Origin: CAYNSB01 sp964399625
GTDB taxonomy: Bacteria > Planctomycetota > Phycisphaerae > Phycisphaerales > UBA1924
Direction: 5' to 3'
Length of the DNA: 58,377 nucleotides
Assembly: GCA_964399625.1 (NCBI GenBank)
Contig: CAYNSB010000018.1
Coordinates: forward strand, 1 to 58,377
In this document: one piece after another, positions 16,412-24,975 of the stretch
Position numbering within the stretch: position 1 is the first letter of the stretch
Layout: each line of letters opens with the position of its first letter
The notes under the pieces: model-generated
What the model was told of the DNA's origin: nothing
The model's input: the letters and a program-made list of their open reading frames with translations, nothing else
The model's database searches: none
Translations under genes and position numbers: made by a program

Positions 16412-18562
16412 TCACTCCTCATCGCTCGCCCGCAGCTTCGCCACCACCGAGAAGTCCTCCAGCGTCGTCGTGTCCTGCTGGATCTTCTCAACCCCCGCCG
16501 CGACATCGCGCAGCAGCCTCCGCATGATCTTCCCCGAGCGCGTCTTGGGCAGCGCGTCGGCGAACCGGATCTCGTCGGGCTTGGCGAGCGGCCCCACCTC
16601 CTTCGCCACGTGCGCGATCAACTCCTTCCGCAGCTCCTCGCCCGGCGTCTTGCCCGGGTTGTGCGCGAACCACGTCCCACGCAGCGTCACGAACGCCACG
16701 ATCGCGTTCCCCTTGATCTCGTGCGGCTTGCCCACCACCGCCGCCTCCGCCACGTCGTGGTGCGACACCAGCGCGCTCTCCACCTCCATCGTGCCCAGGA
16801 GGTGCCCCGACACCTTGATCACGTCGTCCACACGACCCATGATCCAGAAGTACCCGTCCTCGTCCTTGCGCGCGCCGTCCGCCGAGAAGTAGTACGGCTC
16901 GCCCGTCCGCGGGTCCTTGATCCGGCCGAAGTAGTTGCTCACGAACCGCTCGCGGTTGCCGTACACGCCGCGCAGCATCCCGGGCCAGGGCCTGCGGATC
17001 ACGAACAGCCCGCCCTTGTTCGCGCCCACCTCCTGCCCCTGCTCGTTCACGATCGTCGCGTCGATCCCCGGCATCGCCAGCGTGCACGAGCCGGGCTTGG
17101 TCGGGATCGCGCCCGGCAGCGGCGTGCACACGTGACCGCCCGTCTCCGTCTGCCAGTACGTGTCCACGATCGGGCACTGACCCTTGCCGATGTTCTCGTG
17201 GTACCACATCCACGCCTCGGGGTTGATCGGCTCGCCCACCGTGCCCAGCACCTTCAGCGCGTCCATCCGGTGCCGCGCCGGGTGCTCCTCGCCCCACTTC
17301 ATGAACGTGCGGATCGCCGTGGGCGCCGTGTAGAGCTGCGTCACCCGGTGGCGAGCCGCGATATCCCAGAACCGGTCCCCCGCCCCGCCCGCGAGCGTCG
17401 GGAAGTTCGGCGCGCCCTCGTACATCAGCGTCGGGATGCGGTTCATCATCGGCCCGTACAGCACGTAGCTGTGCCCCGTGATCCACCCGATGTCCGCCGT
17501 GCACCAGAACAGCTGCCCCGTGTCGGGGAGCATGTTGAACGTCAGGCGCGACGTCATGTTCACCCACACCAGGTACCCGCCCGTGGTGTGCACGATCCCC
17601 TTGGGCTTGCCCGTGGAGCCCGACGTGTACAAGAGGAACAGCATGTCCTCGCTGTCCATGCTCGCGCACGGGCACGCGTCGCTCGCCTTGTCCACCGCGT
17701 CGTGCCACCAGTGGAACTTCGTCGCCCCGCCTCCCCCCTCCTGCCGCGGCTGGTCCCCCGTGCGGAACCGCTCGCCCACCGGGATGTGCCCCGTCCGCTT
17801 CACGCACAGCACGTGGTTGATGATGTGCCCGTGGTTCGCGAGCTGGCACACCGCCTCCTGCACGTTCTTGAGCAGCGCCACCACGTCCCCGCGACGGTAC
17901 CCGCCGTCGGCCGTGATGATCACCTTGCTCCGCGCATCGCTCGCCCGCTCCGTGATCGCGTGGGGCGCGAACCCGCCGAAGATCACGCTGTGCGGCGCCC
18001 CGATCCGCGCGCACGCCAGCATCGCGATCGCCAGCTCGGGGATCATCGGCATGTAGATCGTGACCACGTCCCCCTTCTTCACGCCCAGCGCCTTGAGCGC
18101 GTTGGCGCACCGGCTCACCTCCACCTGCAGCCTTCGGTACGTGTACCGCCGGATCTCGGGCTCATTGGCGTACTTGCTCCCCGGCGCGGGGTGCGCCGTG
18201 CGCGGCGCCACGGGCTCGCCCTCCCACACCAGCGCCTCGCACTCGCCGTACCCCGCCTGCACGTGCCGGTCCACGCAGTTGTAGCACGCGTTGAGCTTGC
18301 CCCCGAGGAACCACTTCGCGTCGGGCGCCTCCCACTCCAGCACCTCGCGCCACGGCGTGAACCACGACAGCCGCTGCGCCTCCTCGCTCCAGAACTCGTC
18401 GGGGCTCTCCAGGCTCCGCGCGTGCAGCTTCTTGTACTCGTCCATCGACGAGACGTGCCACTTCGAGAACCCCAGCGCCGCCGCGGGGCGCGGCGGGAAC
18501 ACCCGGCTCTCGCTCAGCACCGACGAGATGTCCTGCGAAGAACTGGACGGCGACGTGGGCAT
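16412..18562 (-). CDS. acs: Acetyl-CoA synthetase (AMP-forming)
   Basis: 716 residues, longer than the usual ~650. It activates acetate with ATP and CoA through acetyl-AMP. Motifs: YTSGSTGKPKGIVHT (phosphate loop), DTYWQTETGG (A5), YFSADGARKDEDGYFWIMGR with the hinge Asp, and the C-terminal KTRSGKIMRRLLR whose Lys is the site of regulatory acetylation in this family. The N-terminal acetyl-CoA synthetase domain (ARSLESPDEFWSEEAQRLSW) is present. The extra length comes from small insertions, including a Gly-rich loop near residue 265 (PRQEGGGGATKFHWWHDAVD). Single gene, 30 bases from the LRR start downstream. Confidence 0.95.
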   Translation of the reverse strand: MPTSPSSSSQDISSVLSESRVFPPRPAAALGFSKWHVSSMDEYKKLHARSLESPDEFWSEEAQRLSWFTPWREVLEWEAPDAKWFLGGKLNACYNCVDRHVQAGYGECEALVWEGEPVAPRTAHPAPGSKYANEPEIRRYTYRRLQVEVSRCANALKALGVKKGDVVTIYMPMIPELAIAMLACARIGAPHSVIFGGFAPHAITERASDARSKVIITADGGYRRGDVVALLKNVQEAVCQLANHGHIINHVLCVKRTGHIPVGERFRTGDQPRQEGGGGATKFHWWHDAVDKASDACPCASMDSEDMLFLLYTSGSTGKPKGIVHTTGGYLVWVNMTSRLTFNMLPDTGQLFWCTADIGWITGHSYVLYGPMMNRIPTLMYEGAPNFPTLAGGAGDRFWDIAARHRVTQLYTAPTAIRTFMKWGEEHPARHRMDALKVLGTVGEPINPEAWMWYHENIGKGQCPIVDTYWQTETGGHVCTPLPGAIPTKPGSCTLAMPGIDATIVNEQGQEVGANKGGLFVIRRPWPGMLRGVYGNRERFVSNYFGRIKDPRTGEPYYFSADGARKDEDGYFWIMGRVDDVIKVSGHLLGTMEVESALVSHHDVAEAAVVGKPHEIKGNAIVAFVTLRGTWFAHNPGKTPGEELRKELIAHVAKEVGPLAKPDEIRFADALPKTRSGKIMRRLLRDVAAGVEKIQQDTTTLEDFSVVAKLRASDEE

Positions 18563-18666
18563 GGCTGGTCTCCGGTCGTGCGCGGCCCCCAGCGCCGCAC
18601 CCGACAGGATACATCCGTCACGCCCCCGCGCGAAGCACGCCCATGCCCCGATCTACGCCGACGACC

Positions 18667-19017
18667 TCACCCGCCGCGCTTCGCGCCGCCCTCGCCCCCC
18701 TCGGGCCCGTAGAAAAACACCCACGTCGCGAAGTCCGCCGTGAAATCCACGAACCGGTGCTCCACGCCCGCCGACACGAACAGCACCTGCCCGGGCTCGA
18801 ACGCGTGCCGCTCCGCGCCGTTGATGAACGTCCCACGCCCCGAGATCACCACGTACACCTCATCCCGGGTGTGCGGCTTCTGTCGGTCCACCCGATCGGG
18901 CTTGTAGACCTCCACGACCAGCGAGCCGTGCGCGAACACCTCGAGGAACTCGCGCCCGCTCCGCGACAGCGCCGCCAGCGCGCCGGCCGTCGTCAAACCA
19001 TTCGCGGGCACGCCCAT
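18667..19017 (-). CDS. Small cupin-domain protein
   Basis: 116 residues from the ATG at 19017 (a GTG two codons upstream at 19023 is an alternative). One cupin barrel: KPHTRDEVYVVISGRGTF is motif 1 with the metal-ligand His and Glu, and FVSAGVEHRFVDF is motif 2. Such proteins range from isomerases and dioxygenases to sensors, and no substrate can be inferred. The C-terminal end is Gly-rich. It lies only 9 bases after the patatin stop and probably shares its transcript. Gap 18563-18666 upstream of acs shows nothing further. Confidence 0.75.
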   Translation of the reverse strand: MGVPANGLTTAGALAALSRSGREFLEVFAHGSLVVEVYKPDRVDRQKPHTRDEVYVVISGRGTFINGAERHAFEPGQVLFVSAGVEHRFVDFTADFATWVFFYGPEGGEGGAKRGG

Positions 19018-19026
19018 CCCCACAGT

Positions 19027-20256
19027 CTACTGGCCCGTGCCGGTCCGAGGAGGCTCGAAGCCCGGCGGCGCCGACGCCCACGGATACCCGTTCTTCGCCC
19101 GCTCGTACGCCAGGTCGAACAGCGCCCGCATGTACGCCGGGTCGAACATCTCCTTGCCCTGCGGCGTGAACTCTTCGGGGATGTACGCCAGCCGGTACGA
19201 GAGCTGGTCCCGCAGGCACCCCAGGTAGATGCGGTACAGATCGCCCACGCCCTGAGTCTTGATCAGCGTGCTCACCGCGCGCTGCGCGATCGGCAGCGTC
19301 CGCCGAGGCACCTCCTGATACTCCGGCGCAAGGCGCGCGTTCCGCAGCACGTACACCGTCCGATCGCGCTCGGCCCCGACCTCCTTCGCGAACGTCCGGA
19401 TGCTGAACGACGCCGGATACAGGAAAACCTGCGACGCCGTGCCCCCGTCGCAGTGCATCTCGTCGTACACCCGCCCGTCCACCTCCACGCGGATCATCAC
19501 CGGCGGGAACACCCCGGGGATCGACGCCGACGCGATCATCACGTCGCGAAAGAGCTGCAGCGAGTCCGGGTGCCCGCTCGCCGCGATCGCCCCCATCGCC
19601 CAGATCACCGGACGCTGCGCGTCCATGTTCGTCGTCCCGATCACCAGCCCGCGCCCCTTGCGGTACTCCTCCGCGACGCGATCGAGAAACGCCCGATCGA
19701 CGTAACGCTCGATCAGGCCTCGCAAGCGGGAGTTGTCGTAGATCGCGTCGGACGTCAGCCCGTCGATGATCCCGCGCTGCTGCGCGACCTGCGCCGTGGA
19801 CAGCGTCGTGTACACCTCGCGCAGCACGTGGTCGTAGTCCGGCCCCACGAACGCGAAGGGCGCGATCAGCGCCCCGGTGCTGATGCCCGTGATGATCCGG
19901 AACGACGGGCGATCCCCACGCGCCGTCCATCCGCACAACAGCCCCGCCCCGAACGCCCCGTCCGGCCCGCCCCCCGAGAGCGCCAGGAACGACGCATCGG
20001 GCAGCGTCGAGATCCCCTGCGAGGCAAGGTACGCACGCTCGCGCTCAAGCCCGTCACGCAGCCACCGCTCGAGCTGGGGCGACGCGACATCGCCCCAGAA
20101 GCGAACGCCGGGCATGCCCACCACGCCCGCACGATCCGCCAACGCGTCGGGCAGCGGGCTCCGCGACGCGGCCGCACACCCGCCAAGCCCGATCGCGCAC
20201 AGCCCGCCCGCCAGCGCGAGCATCGCCCCACACGCACGCGATTCGGGTCGTCGCAT
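19027..20256 (-). CDS. Patatin-like phospholipase lipoprotein
   Basis: 409 residues from the ATG at 20256. A lipoprotein signal (LALAGGLCAIGLGGCAAAS) places it on a membrane outside the cytoplasm. The catalytic set is complete: oxyanion loop LSGGGPDGAFGAG, nucleophile elbow GISTGAL (Ser), and the Asp of the dyad in HCDGGTA. Patatins hydrolyse acyl chains from phospholipids. The C-terminal ~100 residues beyond the Asp include a helix-rich tail (FDPAYMRALFDLAYERAKNG). Likely in an operon with the cupin downstream. 20257-20351 is a plain spacer. Confidence 0.85.
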   Translation of the reverse strand: MRRPESRACGAMLALAGGLCAIGLGGCAAASRSPLPDALADRAGVVGMPGVRFWGDVASPQLERWLRDGLERERAYLASQGISTLPDASFLALSGGGPDGAFGAGLLCGWTARGDRPSFRIITGISTGALIAPFAFVGPDYDHVLREVYTTLSTAQVAQQRGIIDGLTSDAIYDNSRLRGLIERYVDRAFLDRVAEEYRKGRGLVIGTTNMDAQRPVIWAMGAIAASGHPDSLQLFRDVMIASASIPGVFPPVMIRVEVDGRVYDEMHCDGGTASQVFLYPASFSIRTFAKEVGAERDRTVYVLRNARLAPEYQEVPRRTLPIAQRAVSTLIKTQGVGDLYRIYLGCLRDQLSYRLAYIPEEFTPQGKEMFDPAYMRALFDLAYERAKNGYPWASAPPGFEPPRTGTGQ

Positions 20257-20351
20257 GCGCGCACTATACCTGAAGGCTCCGGCACGCACGCGCCCCGGGG
20301 GCGCCAGCGCGCCCGCTCAGCGGGGACCGCGCCAGCCCGTCCGCCGAACGA

Positions 20352-20990
20352 TCAGTCCTCGTCCTTCTCGCGACGGCGCTCGATGTGCGGCATCCGCTCG
20401 AGCACCTTGTCGATGAGCCCGTACTCGAGCATCTCCTTCTCGTCGAGCCACTTGTTCCGGTCGCAGTCCCGCGCGATCCGGTCCCGGTTCTGCCCGGTCC
20501 GCTCCGCGTAGATCTCGTACAGCCGGTCCCGGATGCGCAGCATCTCCCGCGCCTCGATCTCCAGGTCCGTCGCCTGCCCCTCCATCACGCCGCCGATCAG
20601 CGGCTGGTGCATCAGGTTCCGGCTGTTGGGCAGGCTGAACCGCTTGCCCTTGGCCCCCGAGCACGCGATCAGCGACCCCATGCTCGCCGCCTGCCCGATG
20701 ATGTACGTCGCCACGTCGGGCGCGATGAAGTTCATCGTGTCGATCATCGCCAGCCCCGACGACACGCTCCCGCCCGGCGAGTTCACGTACAGGTGGATGT
20801 CCGCCTTCGGGTCCTCGTTCGCCAGGAACAGCAACTGCGCGATCACCAGGTTCGCGATGTCGTCGTCCACCGCCCCGCCCAGGAAGATGATTCGGTCCTT
20901 GAGCAGGCGCGAGTAGATGTCGTACGCGCGCTCGCCGCGCCCGGTCTTCTCGATCACGATCGGAACAAGGTTGGAACTGGGGCTTGGCAT
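20352..20990 (-). CDS. clpP: ATP-dependent Clp protease proteolytic subunit (first copy)
   Basis: 212 residues from the ATG at 20990. Serine peptidase of the ClpP tetradecamer. The triad is visible: Ser in GQAASMGSL, His in NSRNLMHQP, Asp in DCDRNKWLDEKEMLEYG. The substrate-binding YVNSPGGSV strand and the N-terminal RLLKDRIIFLG loop are standard. The frame runs upstream to 21062 through repeat DNA, but those residues are not ClpP. It is second in order after clpP at 21467, with a four-helix-bundle gene between, which suggests the pair was once adjacent. The tail (ERRREKDED) is charged. Confidence 0.93.
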   Translation of the reverse strand: MPSPSSNLVPIVIEKTGRGERAYDIYSRLLKDRIIFLGGAVDDDIANLVIAQLLFLANEDPKADIHLYVNSPGGSVSSGLAMIDTMNFIAPDVATYIIGQAASMGSLIACSGAKGKRFSLPNSRNLMHQPLIGGVMEGQATDLEIEAREMLRIRDRLYEIYAERTGQNRDRIARDCDRNKWLDEKEMLEYGLIDKVLERMPHIERRREKDED

Positions 20991-21007
20991 TGTTGTTTCT
21001 CGCACAG

Positions 21008-21039
21008 GCACGAAGGCACGGAGGCACGAAGCCACGAAG
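21008..21039 (+). repeat. Left arm of inverted 8-bp-period repeat
   Basis: Four 8-bp units in a row: GCACGAAG (21008-21015), GCACGGAG, GCACGAAG, CCACGAAG (ending 21039). It lies between the stop of the four-helix-bundle gene and the start of clpP. Its reverse complement matches the right arm at 21429-21460. Confidence 0.8.
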
Positions 21040-21048
21040 TGGCCACGC

Positions 21049-21429
21049 TCACCGCCCTTCAAGCTTGGATTCCAGACTCTTGATCAGGCCCTGGAGCACC
21101 CGATCGGTTTCATCGAGCAACTCGCTGGGGCTCGAGTTGCCCGCCATCATGTCCATCGAGACCGCGAGTTCGAGCTGTGTCGACAACTCGGCCAGAGACC
21201 CGCGGGCGATCCGCAGAAACTTCACGTACTCACCCGTGCTCTGCCTTCCGTACCCCTCCGCGATGTTCGAGGGCACGGACACGGCCGCGCGGCGCATCTG
21301 ACTCATCAAGCCGAACTTCTCCGCGTCGGGCATCCGCGCGGTCGAGCGGTACACGCTCCGGCAAAGCTCCATGCCTTTCTGCCAGGCGATCAGGTCTCGG
21401 AATGTCCGAATATCACCCAATTCCTTCAC
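21049..21429 (-). CDS. Four-helix bundle protein (S23 / 23S rRNA intervening-sequence protein family)
   Basis: 126 residues from a GTG at 21429. The family pattern is plain: FRDLIAWQKGMELCRSVY, then GLMSQMRRAAVSVPSNIAEG, then a helix with FLRIARGSLAELSTQLELA, and a last helix. These small proteins were first seen inside intervening sequences of 23S rRNA genes and resemble the Avd accessory protein of diversity-generating retroelements; their cellular job is unknown. The gene stands between two clpP genes and is bracketed by inverted repeat arms, the right arm beginning at its start codon. This suggests insertion into the clpP pair. Confidence 0.9.
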   Translation of the reverse strand: MKELGDIRTFRDLIAWQKGMELCRSVYRSTARMPDAEKFGLMSQMRRAAVSVPSNIAEGYGRQSTGEYVKFLRIARGSLAELSTQLELAVSMDMMAGNSSPSELLDETDRVLQGLIKSLESKLEGR

Positions 21430-21460
21430 TCCGTGCCTTCGTGCCTGCGTGCCTTCGTCC
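21429..21460 (+). repeat. Right arm of inverted 8-bp-period repeat
   Basis: Units CTCCGTGC (21429-21436), CTTCGTGC, CTGCGTGC, CTTCGTCC (ending 21460). Reverse complement of the left-arm type (21008-21039). It covers the GTG of the four-helix-bundle gene and its leader, so no normal ribosome site is present there. Confidence 0.8.
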
Positions 21461-21466
21461 CTTCTA

Positions 21467-22045
21467 TCACTTCTTCGGCGGCTCGCTCAGCACCTCGTCC
21501 ACCAGCCCGTACGTCTTGGCCTCCTCGGCCGTGATGTACTTGTCACGCTCGCTGTCGATCTGGATCCGATCGATCGACTGGTTGCAGTTCTCCGCGAGGA
21601 TCCGGTTCAGTTCCTTCTTGCTCTTGATGATCTGCTCGGCCTGGATCCGGATGTCCTCCGCCTGACCGCCCACGCCACCGTACGGCTGATGGATCATCAC
21701 CTTCGCGTGCGGCAGCGCGTACCGCTTGCCCTTGGCCCCCGCCGCCAGCAGCACCGCCGCCCCGGAGTACGCCCGCCCGATGCAGAACGTGCTCACCGGG
21801 CTCGACAGGAACCGCATCGTGTCGTACAGCGCCAGCGTGTCGTCCACCGCCCCGCCGGGCGAGTTGATGTACATGCTGATGTCCTGACCACGCTTCTGGT
21901 TCTCCAGGTACAGCATCTGCATCATCACCCGCGCCGCCGACGCGTGGTTGATCTCCCCGATCAGGAACACGATCCGGTTCTCGAGCAGCAGCTCGTCGAT
22001 CGTCATCTCGCGAGTGCGCTGATAGGTCACGCTGGCTGAGGCCAT
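21467..22045 (-). CDS. clpP: ATP-dependent Clp protease proteolytic subunit (second copy)
   Basis: 192 residues from the ATG at 22045. ClpP fold with INSPGGAVDDTLALYD, His in HAKVMIHQP, and Asp in SERDKYITAEEAKTYG. The nucleophile segment reads GRAYSGAAVLL instead of the usual GQAASMGxxLL: Ser is kept but its neighbours differ, so specificity or activity may differ from the copy at 20352. Bacteria with two ClpP often build mixed rings. The remains of the frame upstream to 22375 are not ClpP. First gene of this minus-strand group, with its promoter in 22046-22408. Confidence 0.92.
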   Translation of the reverse strand: MASASVTYQRTREMTIDELLLENRIVFLIGEINHASAARVMMQMLYLENQKRGQDISMYINSPGGAVDDTLALYDTMRFLSSPVSTFCIGRAYSGAAVLLAAGAKGKRYALPHAKVMIHQPYGGVGGQAEDIRIQAEQIIKSKKELNRILAENCNQSIDRIQIDSERDKYITAEEAKTYGLVDEVLSEPPKK

Positions 22046-22408
22046 GGGGCTCTCCGTCTCTGTCCGGAGCGTGCTCGGGTTCGACCCCTCCACACGCCGC
22101 GGGATGGATGATAGAAGAAGAGAACAGCAAACCGGCCGCCTGAAAGATCGGGCACCCGCCACGCGCGCATGAGCCGCACGCCTCCACGCCCAACCCATTC
22201 CCTCGCTCCGCGGGCACTTTCCGCGCCCGGGTCGCGAACTGTTCGGCAGGGATAACGACCCGGGACCTGCCAATCTGTCGCCCCAATCCCCTCGACACGC
22301 TCGCCCGCGCCGTGGGGCGAACGCCGCATCGCCAACTCCGCGCCGCGGCCCTCGTGCCGGGCAGAGACGTTCCATCTATGATGCCCGTTACCTCCGGAAT
22401 CGTTCCCC
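22046..22408. other. Divergent intergenic region between clpP and the phosphoesterase
   Basis: 363 bases without a supported gene. One copy of the 8-mer CTCCGTCT lies at 22052-22059 close to the clpP start. A GGTTCGACCCC stretch near 22078 looks like a tRNA T-arm, but no acceptor, D or anticodon stem fits around it. Promoters for both directions are expected here, but I could not place them. Confidence 0.45.
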
Positions 22409-23221
22409 GTGCCCACCGCCGTCATCTCCGACATTCACGCCAACGCCGAGGCCCTCCGCGCCGTCCTCGCCGACATCGATCGCCGCGGCATCACGCGCAT
22501 CATCTGCCTGGGCGACATCGTCGGGTACGGCCCGGATCCGCTCATCTGCACCGACCTCGTCCGCCAACGCTGCGCCTGGTCCCTCATGGGCAACCACGAC
22601 TTTGGCGTCCTCTACGAGCCGACCAACTTCAACCCCGGCGCCGAATCCGCCGCCTTCTGGACCCGCGAGCAGTTCGCCAAGGAGCGCGACGAGAAGCTCC
22701 TCGCCGATCGCTACGAGTTCCTGGGCCGCCTGCGCGTGCGGGTCGTCGAGGGCATCTCCGGCAACGGCTCGAGCCCGCCCGTCCTTGCCGTCCACGGCTC
22801 GCCCCGCCGACCCATCAACGAGTACATCTTCCCCGACGACGCCCTCAACGCCCCCGACAAGATGAACTCCATCTTCGATCGCGTCGAGCGCCTGTGCATC
22901 GTCGGGCACACCCACGTCCCGGGTGTCTTCACCGACGAGCCGGACTTCTACCCGCCCACCGAGCTCGGCGAGTCCTGCTACAAGTTCATGGAGGGCGAGA
23001 AGGCCGTCATCAACGTCGGCTCCGTGGGCCAGCCCCGCGATGGCGATCCCCGCGCCAGCTACGCCATCCTCTATGCCCCGGGCGAGGGCAAGCTCGCCGC
23101 GCCCCTGGGCTACGTCGAGTTCGCGCGCATCGAGTACAACATCGAGACCACCGCCCGGCGCATCAAGGAAATCCCCGAGCTCTCCGATTGGCTCGGGCAG
23201 CGCCTCTTCGAGGGACGCTGA
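22409..23221 (+). CDS. Metallophosphoesterase (calcineurin-like, YfcE/MJ0936 type)
   Basis: 270 residues from a GTG at 22409. The five blocks of the calcineurin fold are present: AVISDIHANAEAL, CLGDIVGYGPDP, MGNHDFG, AVHGSPRRP and GHTHVPGVF, followed by VINVGSVGQPRDGDPRASYA. These supply the Asp, His and Asn ligands for two metal ions. Family members cleave phosphodiesters such as cyclic nucleotides or model substrates; the true substrate here is not known. Stand-alone gene, divergent from clpP and convergent with the NlpC/P60-like gene. Confidence 0.85.
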   Translation: MPTAVISDIHANAEALRAVLADIDRRGITRIICLGDIVGYGPDPLICTDLVRQRCAWSLMGNHDFGVLYEPTNFNPGAESAAFWTREQFAKERDEKLLADRYEFLGRLRVRVVEGISGNGSSPPVLAVHGSPRRPINEYIFPDDALNAPDKMNSIFDRVERLCIVGHTHVPGVFTDEPDFYPPTELGESCYKFMEGEKAVINVGSVGQPRDGDPRASYAILYAPGEGKLAAPLGYVEFARIEYNIETTARRIKEIPELSDWLGQRLFEGR

Positions 23222-23275
23222 TCTCCACGCCCAACGGCGCCCCGCCCACCCGCGCCCGAACCGCCGATCCGCTCG

Positions 23276-24094
23276 CTACTCCGCCGCCTCGCCCGTCCCA
23301 TCCCCGCGCGATTCCTCGGGCGCGGCCGCCGCGCCGCCCGCCTCCCACGGCTTCTTCTCCATCACGTTCAGACGCCCGACCGCCAGCGGCCGGTCCTTGA
23401 TCGATCGATACACCGACCCGCGCCCCGTGCTCCAGGTGTATCCCACGATCGTGCCATCATCATCCGCGTACAGCCGGACCGACCCGCGCCCAACCCCCGC
23501 GCGCGACGGCCCGCCCTCCTTGTACCGCGTGTCCCTCACGCCGTGCGGGCTCGCGGCAGAGTCGATCACCTGCACCTCCCACTGCGTCGTGCCCTCCACG
23601 ATGGGCGCGCTCGCCTCACGCTTGAACGCCCCGGAGTCGGCGAACATCACGTGCCCCGTGTCCTTCGCACCCGCCTCGAACTTGATCGCGATCAGGTCCA
23701 TCGGGCGGATCGACGTCACGCTCTTCACCCGCGTGAAGCCGCGCTCCGCGACGATCGTGTCGTGGTAGTCCCGCGCCAGCGGGCGCACCCTCCCGAGCCA
23801 CATCGCCAGCTTGGGCCCGTCGATCTCGCACACGCGCTTGAGCACCGCGTTCACCAGCCCCGAGCAGTCCGCGTGCACGCGCGTGCCGTGCCCGTCCTCG
23901 GTCCACTCCACCACCTGGTCCGTGTGCCGGTAGCTCGTGTCCTCGTTCTTGGCGCTGATCTGCAGCCCCCGCACCGCCAGCAGCAGCGCGCTGCTGTCGG
24001 GCGCCGCCAGCGCCACCCCGCCCAGCACCGAGAGCACGAGCGCTCCCAGCACGCCACGGGCCCGGCCACGACGCATCGCACGAGGAGAGTCCAT
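23276..24094 (-). CDS. Exported NlpC/P60-like protein
   Basis: 272 residues from the ATG at 24094, which has GGAG six bases upstream and gives a signal peptide (RGVLGALVLSVLGGVALA). Other in-frame ATGs lie at 24106 and 24076. VHADCSGLVNAVLKRV has the shape of the NlpC/P60 nucleophile Cys segment, IRPMDLIAIKF and DTGHVMFAD that of the catalytic His region. Such cysteine peptidases cut cell-wall peptides, but this protein is divergent and its substrate is open. A conserved-looking C-terminal block (GYTWSTGRGSVYRSIKDRPL) follows; the last ~25 residues are Ala/Glu-rich. Divergent from the ArsR-type regulator. Confidence 0.6.
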   Translation of the reverse strand: MDSPRAMRRGRARGVLGALVLSVLGGVALAAPDSSALLLAVRGLQISAKNEDTSYRHTDQVVEWTEDGHGTRVHADCSGLVNAVLKRVCEIDGPKLAMWLGRVRPLARDYHDTIVAERGFTRVKSVTSIRPMDLIAIKFEAGAKDTGHVMFADSGAFKREASAPIVEGTTQWEVQVIDSAASPHGVRDTRYKEGGPSRAGVGRGSVRLYADDDGTIVGYTWSTGRGSVYRSIKDRPLAVGRLNVMEKKPWEAGGAAAAPEESRGDGTGEAAE

Positions 24095-24315
24095 CCGCGG
24101 CTCCATCAACAAGGGTGTGTCCAAGGGAACGGTGGTGGAGGGGCTTCGGCCGGCCCATGCCGACGTCCCGCCCTCCGCGGCCCGCCGACCAAACGCAGAG
24201 ACATCGTCCACGTCGAGGCGAACGCTCGCCCATTGTTCGCCGCAACCCCGCCCGCGCTCGCCCATCTTCACCACGTTCCGCATCCTCGAAACCACACTTC
24301 GCCCCTTCCCAATCA

Positions 24316-24339
24316 TTGAAATATTGGTATAAACTTCAA
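24316..24339 (+). promoter_or_regulatory. AT-rich operator/promoter candidate
   Basis: TTGAA (24316-24320) and TTCAA (24335-24339) form an inverted repeat around ATATTGGTATAAAC, in an otherwise GC-rich region. TATAAA at 24328-24333 could be a -10 box with the RNA starting only a few bases before the ATG at 24349. Probable autoregulatory site of the downstream winged-helix protein. Confidence 0.45.
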
Positions 24340-24348
24340 CGATAGCCC

Positions 24349-24975
24349 ATGACCCTCCTCATCCAACGACAAGACCAGCTCCGCGCCCTCGCCTCGCCCC
24401 TTCGCCAGGAGATCGTGGACGCCCTCCAGGCCTCGCCCCAAGGCTCGACCATCGCCGCCCTCGCCCAGCGACTCAACCGCCGACCCGACTCGCTCTACTT
24501 CCACCTCCGCGCCCTGCAGCGCGTCGCCCTTGTCCGGCGCATCGGGCACGCCGGCGTCGGGCGCGATCGCGCCGCGCTCTACGCCCTGCCCGATCGCCCC
24601 GCGCGCATCGCCTACCCGCCCGCGAAGCGCTCCGGGCACCTCGCCCCGGTCCTCGATGCCATCCTCCGCCTGGCGCGCCGTGATGTCCGGCGCGCCCTGG
24701 CGCTCCCCGCTATCCGCGCCGAGGGTGACTCCCGCCAGCTCTGGGTCGCCCGTGCGCGCGGGTGGCTCCGCCCCGATCAACTCGCCCGCGCCAACTCACT
24801 CCTCAACGAGCTCTTCGATCTGCTCAACCAGTCCCCGCCCGCGCCCGACACCGAACCCATCGCCCTCGCCTTCGCCCTCACGCCGCTCGCCGAATCCAAA
24901 GCCCGCGCCCCCAAGCGCCCCACCGCACCCATGGCCGGCCCACGCCGCGCCGCACCAAAGGCGGACACCCCATGA
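24349..24975 (+). CDS. ArsR-type winged-helix transcriptional regulator
   Basis: 208 residues. The N-terminal half is a winged helix: LRALASPLRQEIVDALQAS, the recognition helix region RRPDSLYFHLRALQRVALV, and a wing with GRDRAALYAL. No metal-binding ELCVCDL-like motif is present. The C-terminal half is helical (RRDVRRALALPAI, LARANSLLNELFDLL) and may serve dimerisation. It ends with a basic tail. Its stop overlaps the ATG of the aspartyl protease by 4 bases, so the two are one operon. An AT-rich palindrome directly upstream suggests self-control. The SD is absent and the leader may be very short. Confidence 0.75.
   Translation: MTLLIQRQDQLRALASPLRQEIVDALQASPQGSTIAALAQRLNRRPDSLYFHLRALQRVALVRRIGHAGVGRDRAALYALPDRPARIAYPPAKRSGHLAPVLDAILRLARRDVRRALALPAIRAEGDSRQLWVARARGWLRPDQLARANSLLNELFDLLNQSPPAPDTEPIALAFALTPLAESKARAPKRPTAPMAGPRRAAPKADTP

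Noticed and set aside
16010..18712. 900-codon open frame on the plus strand opposite acetyl-CoA synthetase
   Set aside because: Same shadow effect; composition is Arg/His/Val-rich and the minus strand encodes an unmistakable Acs.
22070..22100. tRNA-like T-arm (GGTTCGACCCC)
   Set aside because: The stem does not close properly, and no acceptor, anticodon or D stem fits upstream; upstream sequence is the clpP coding region.
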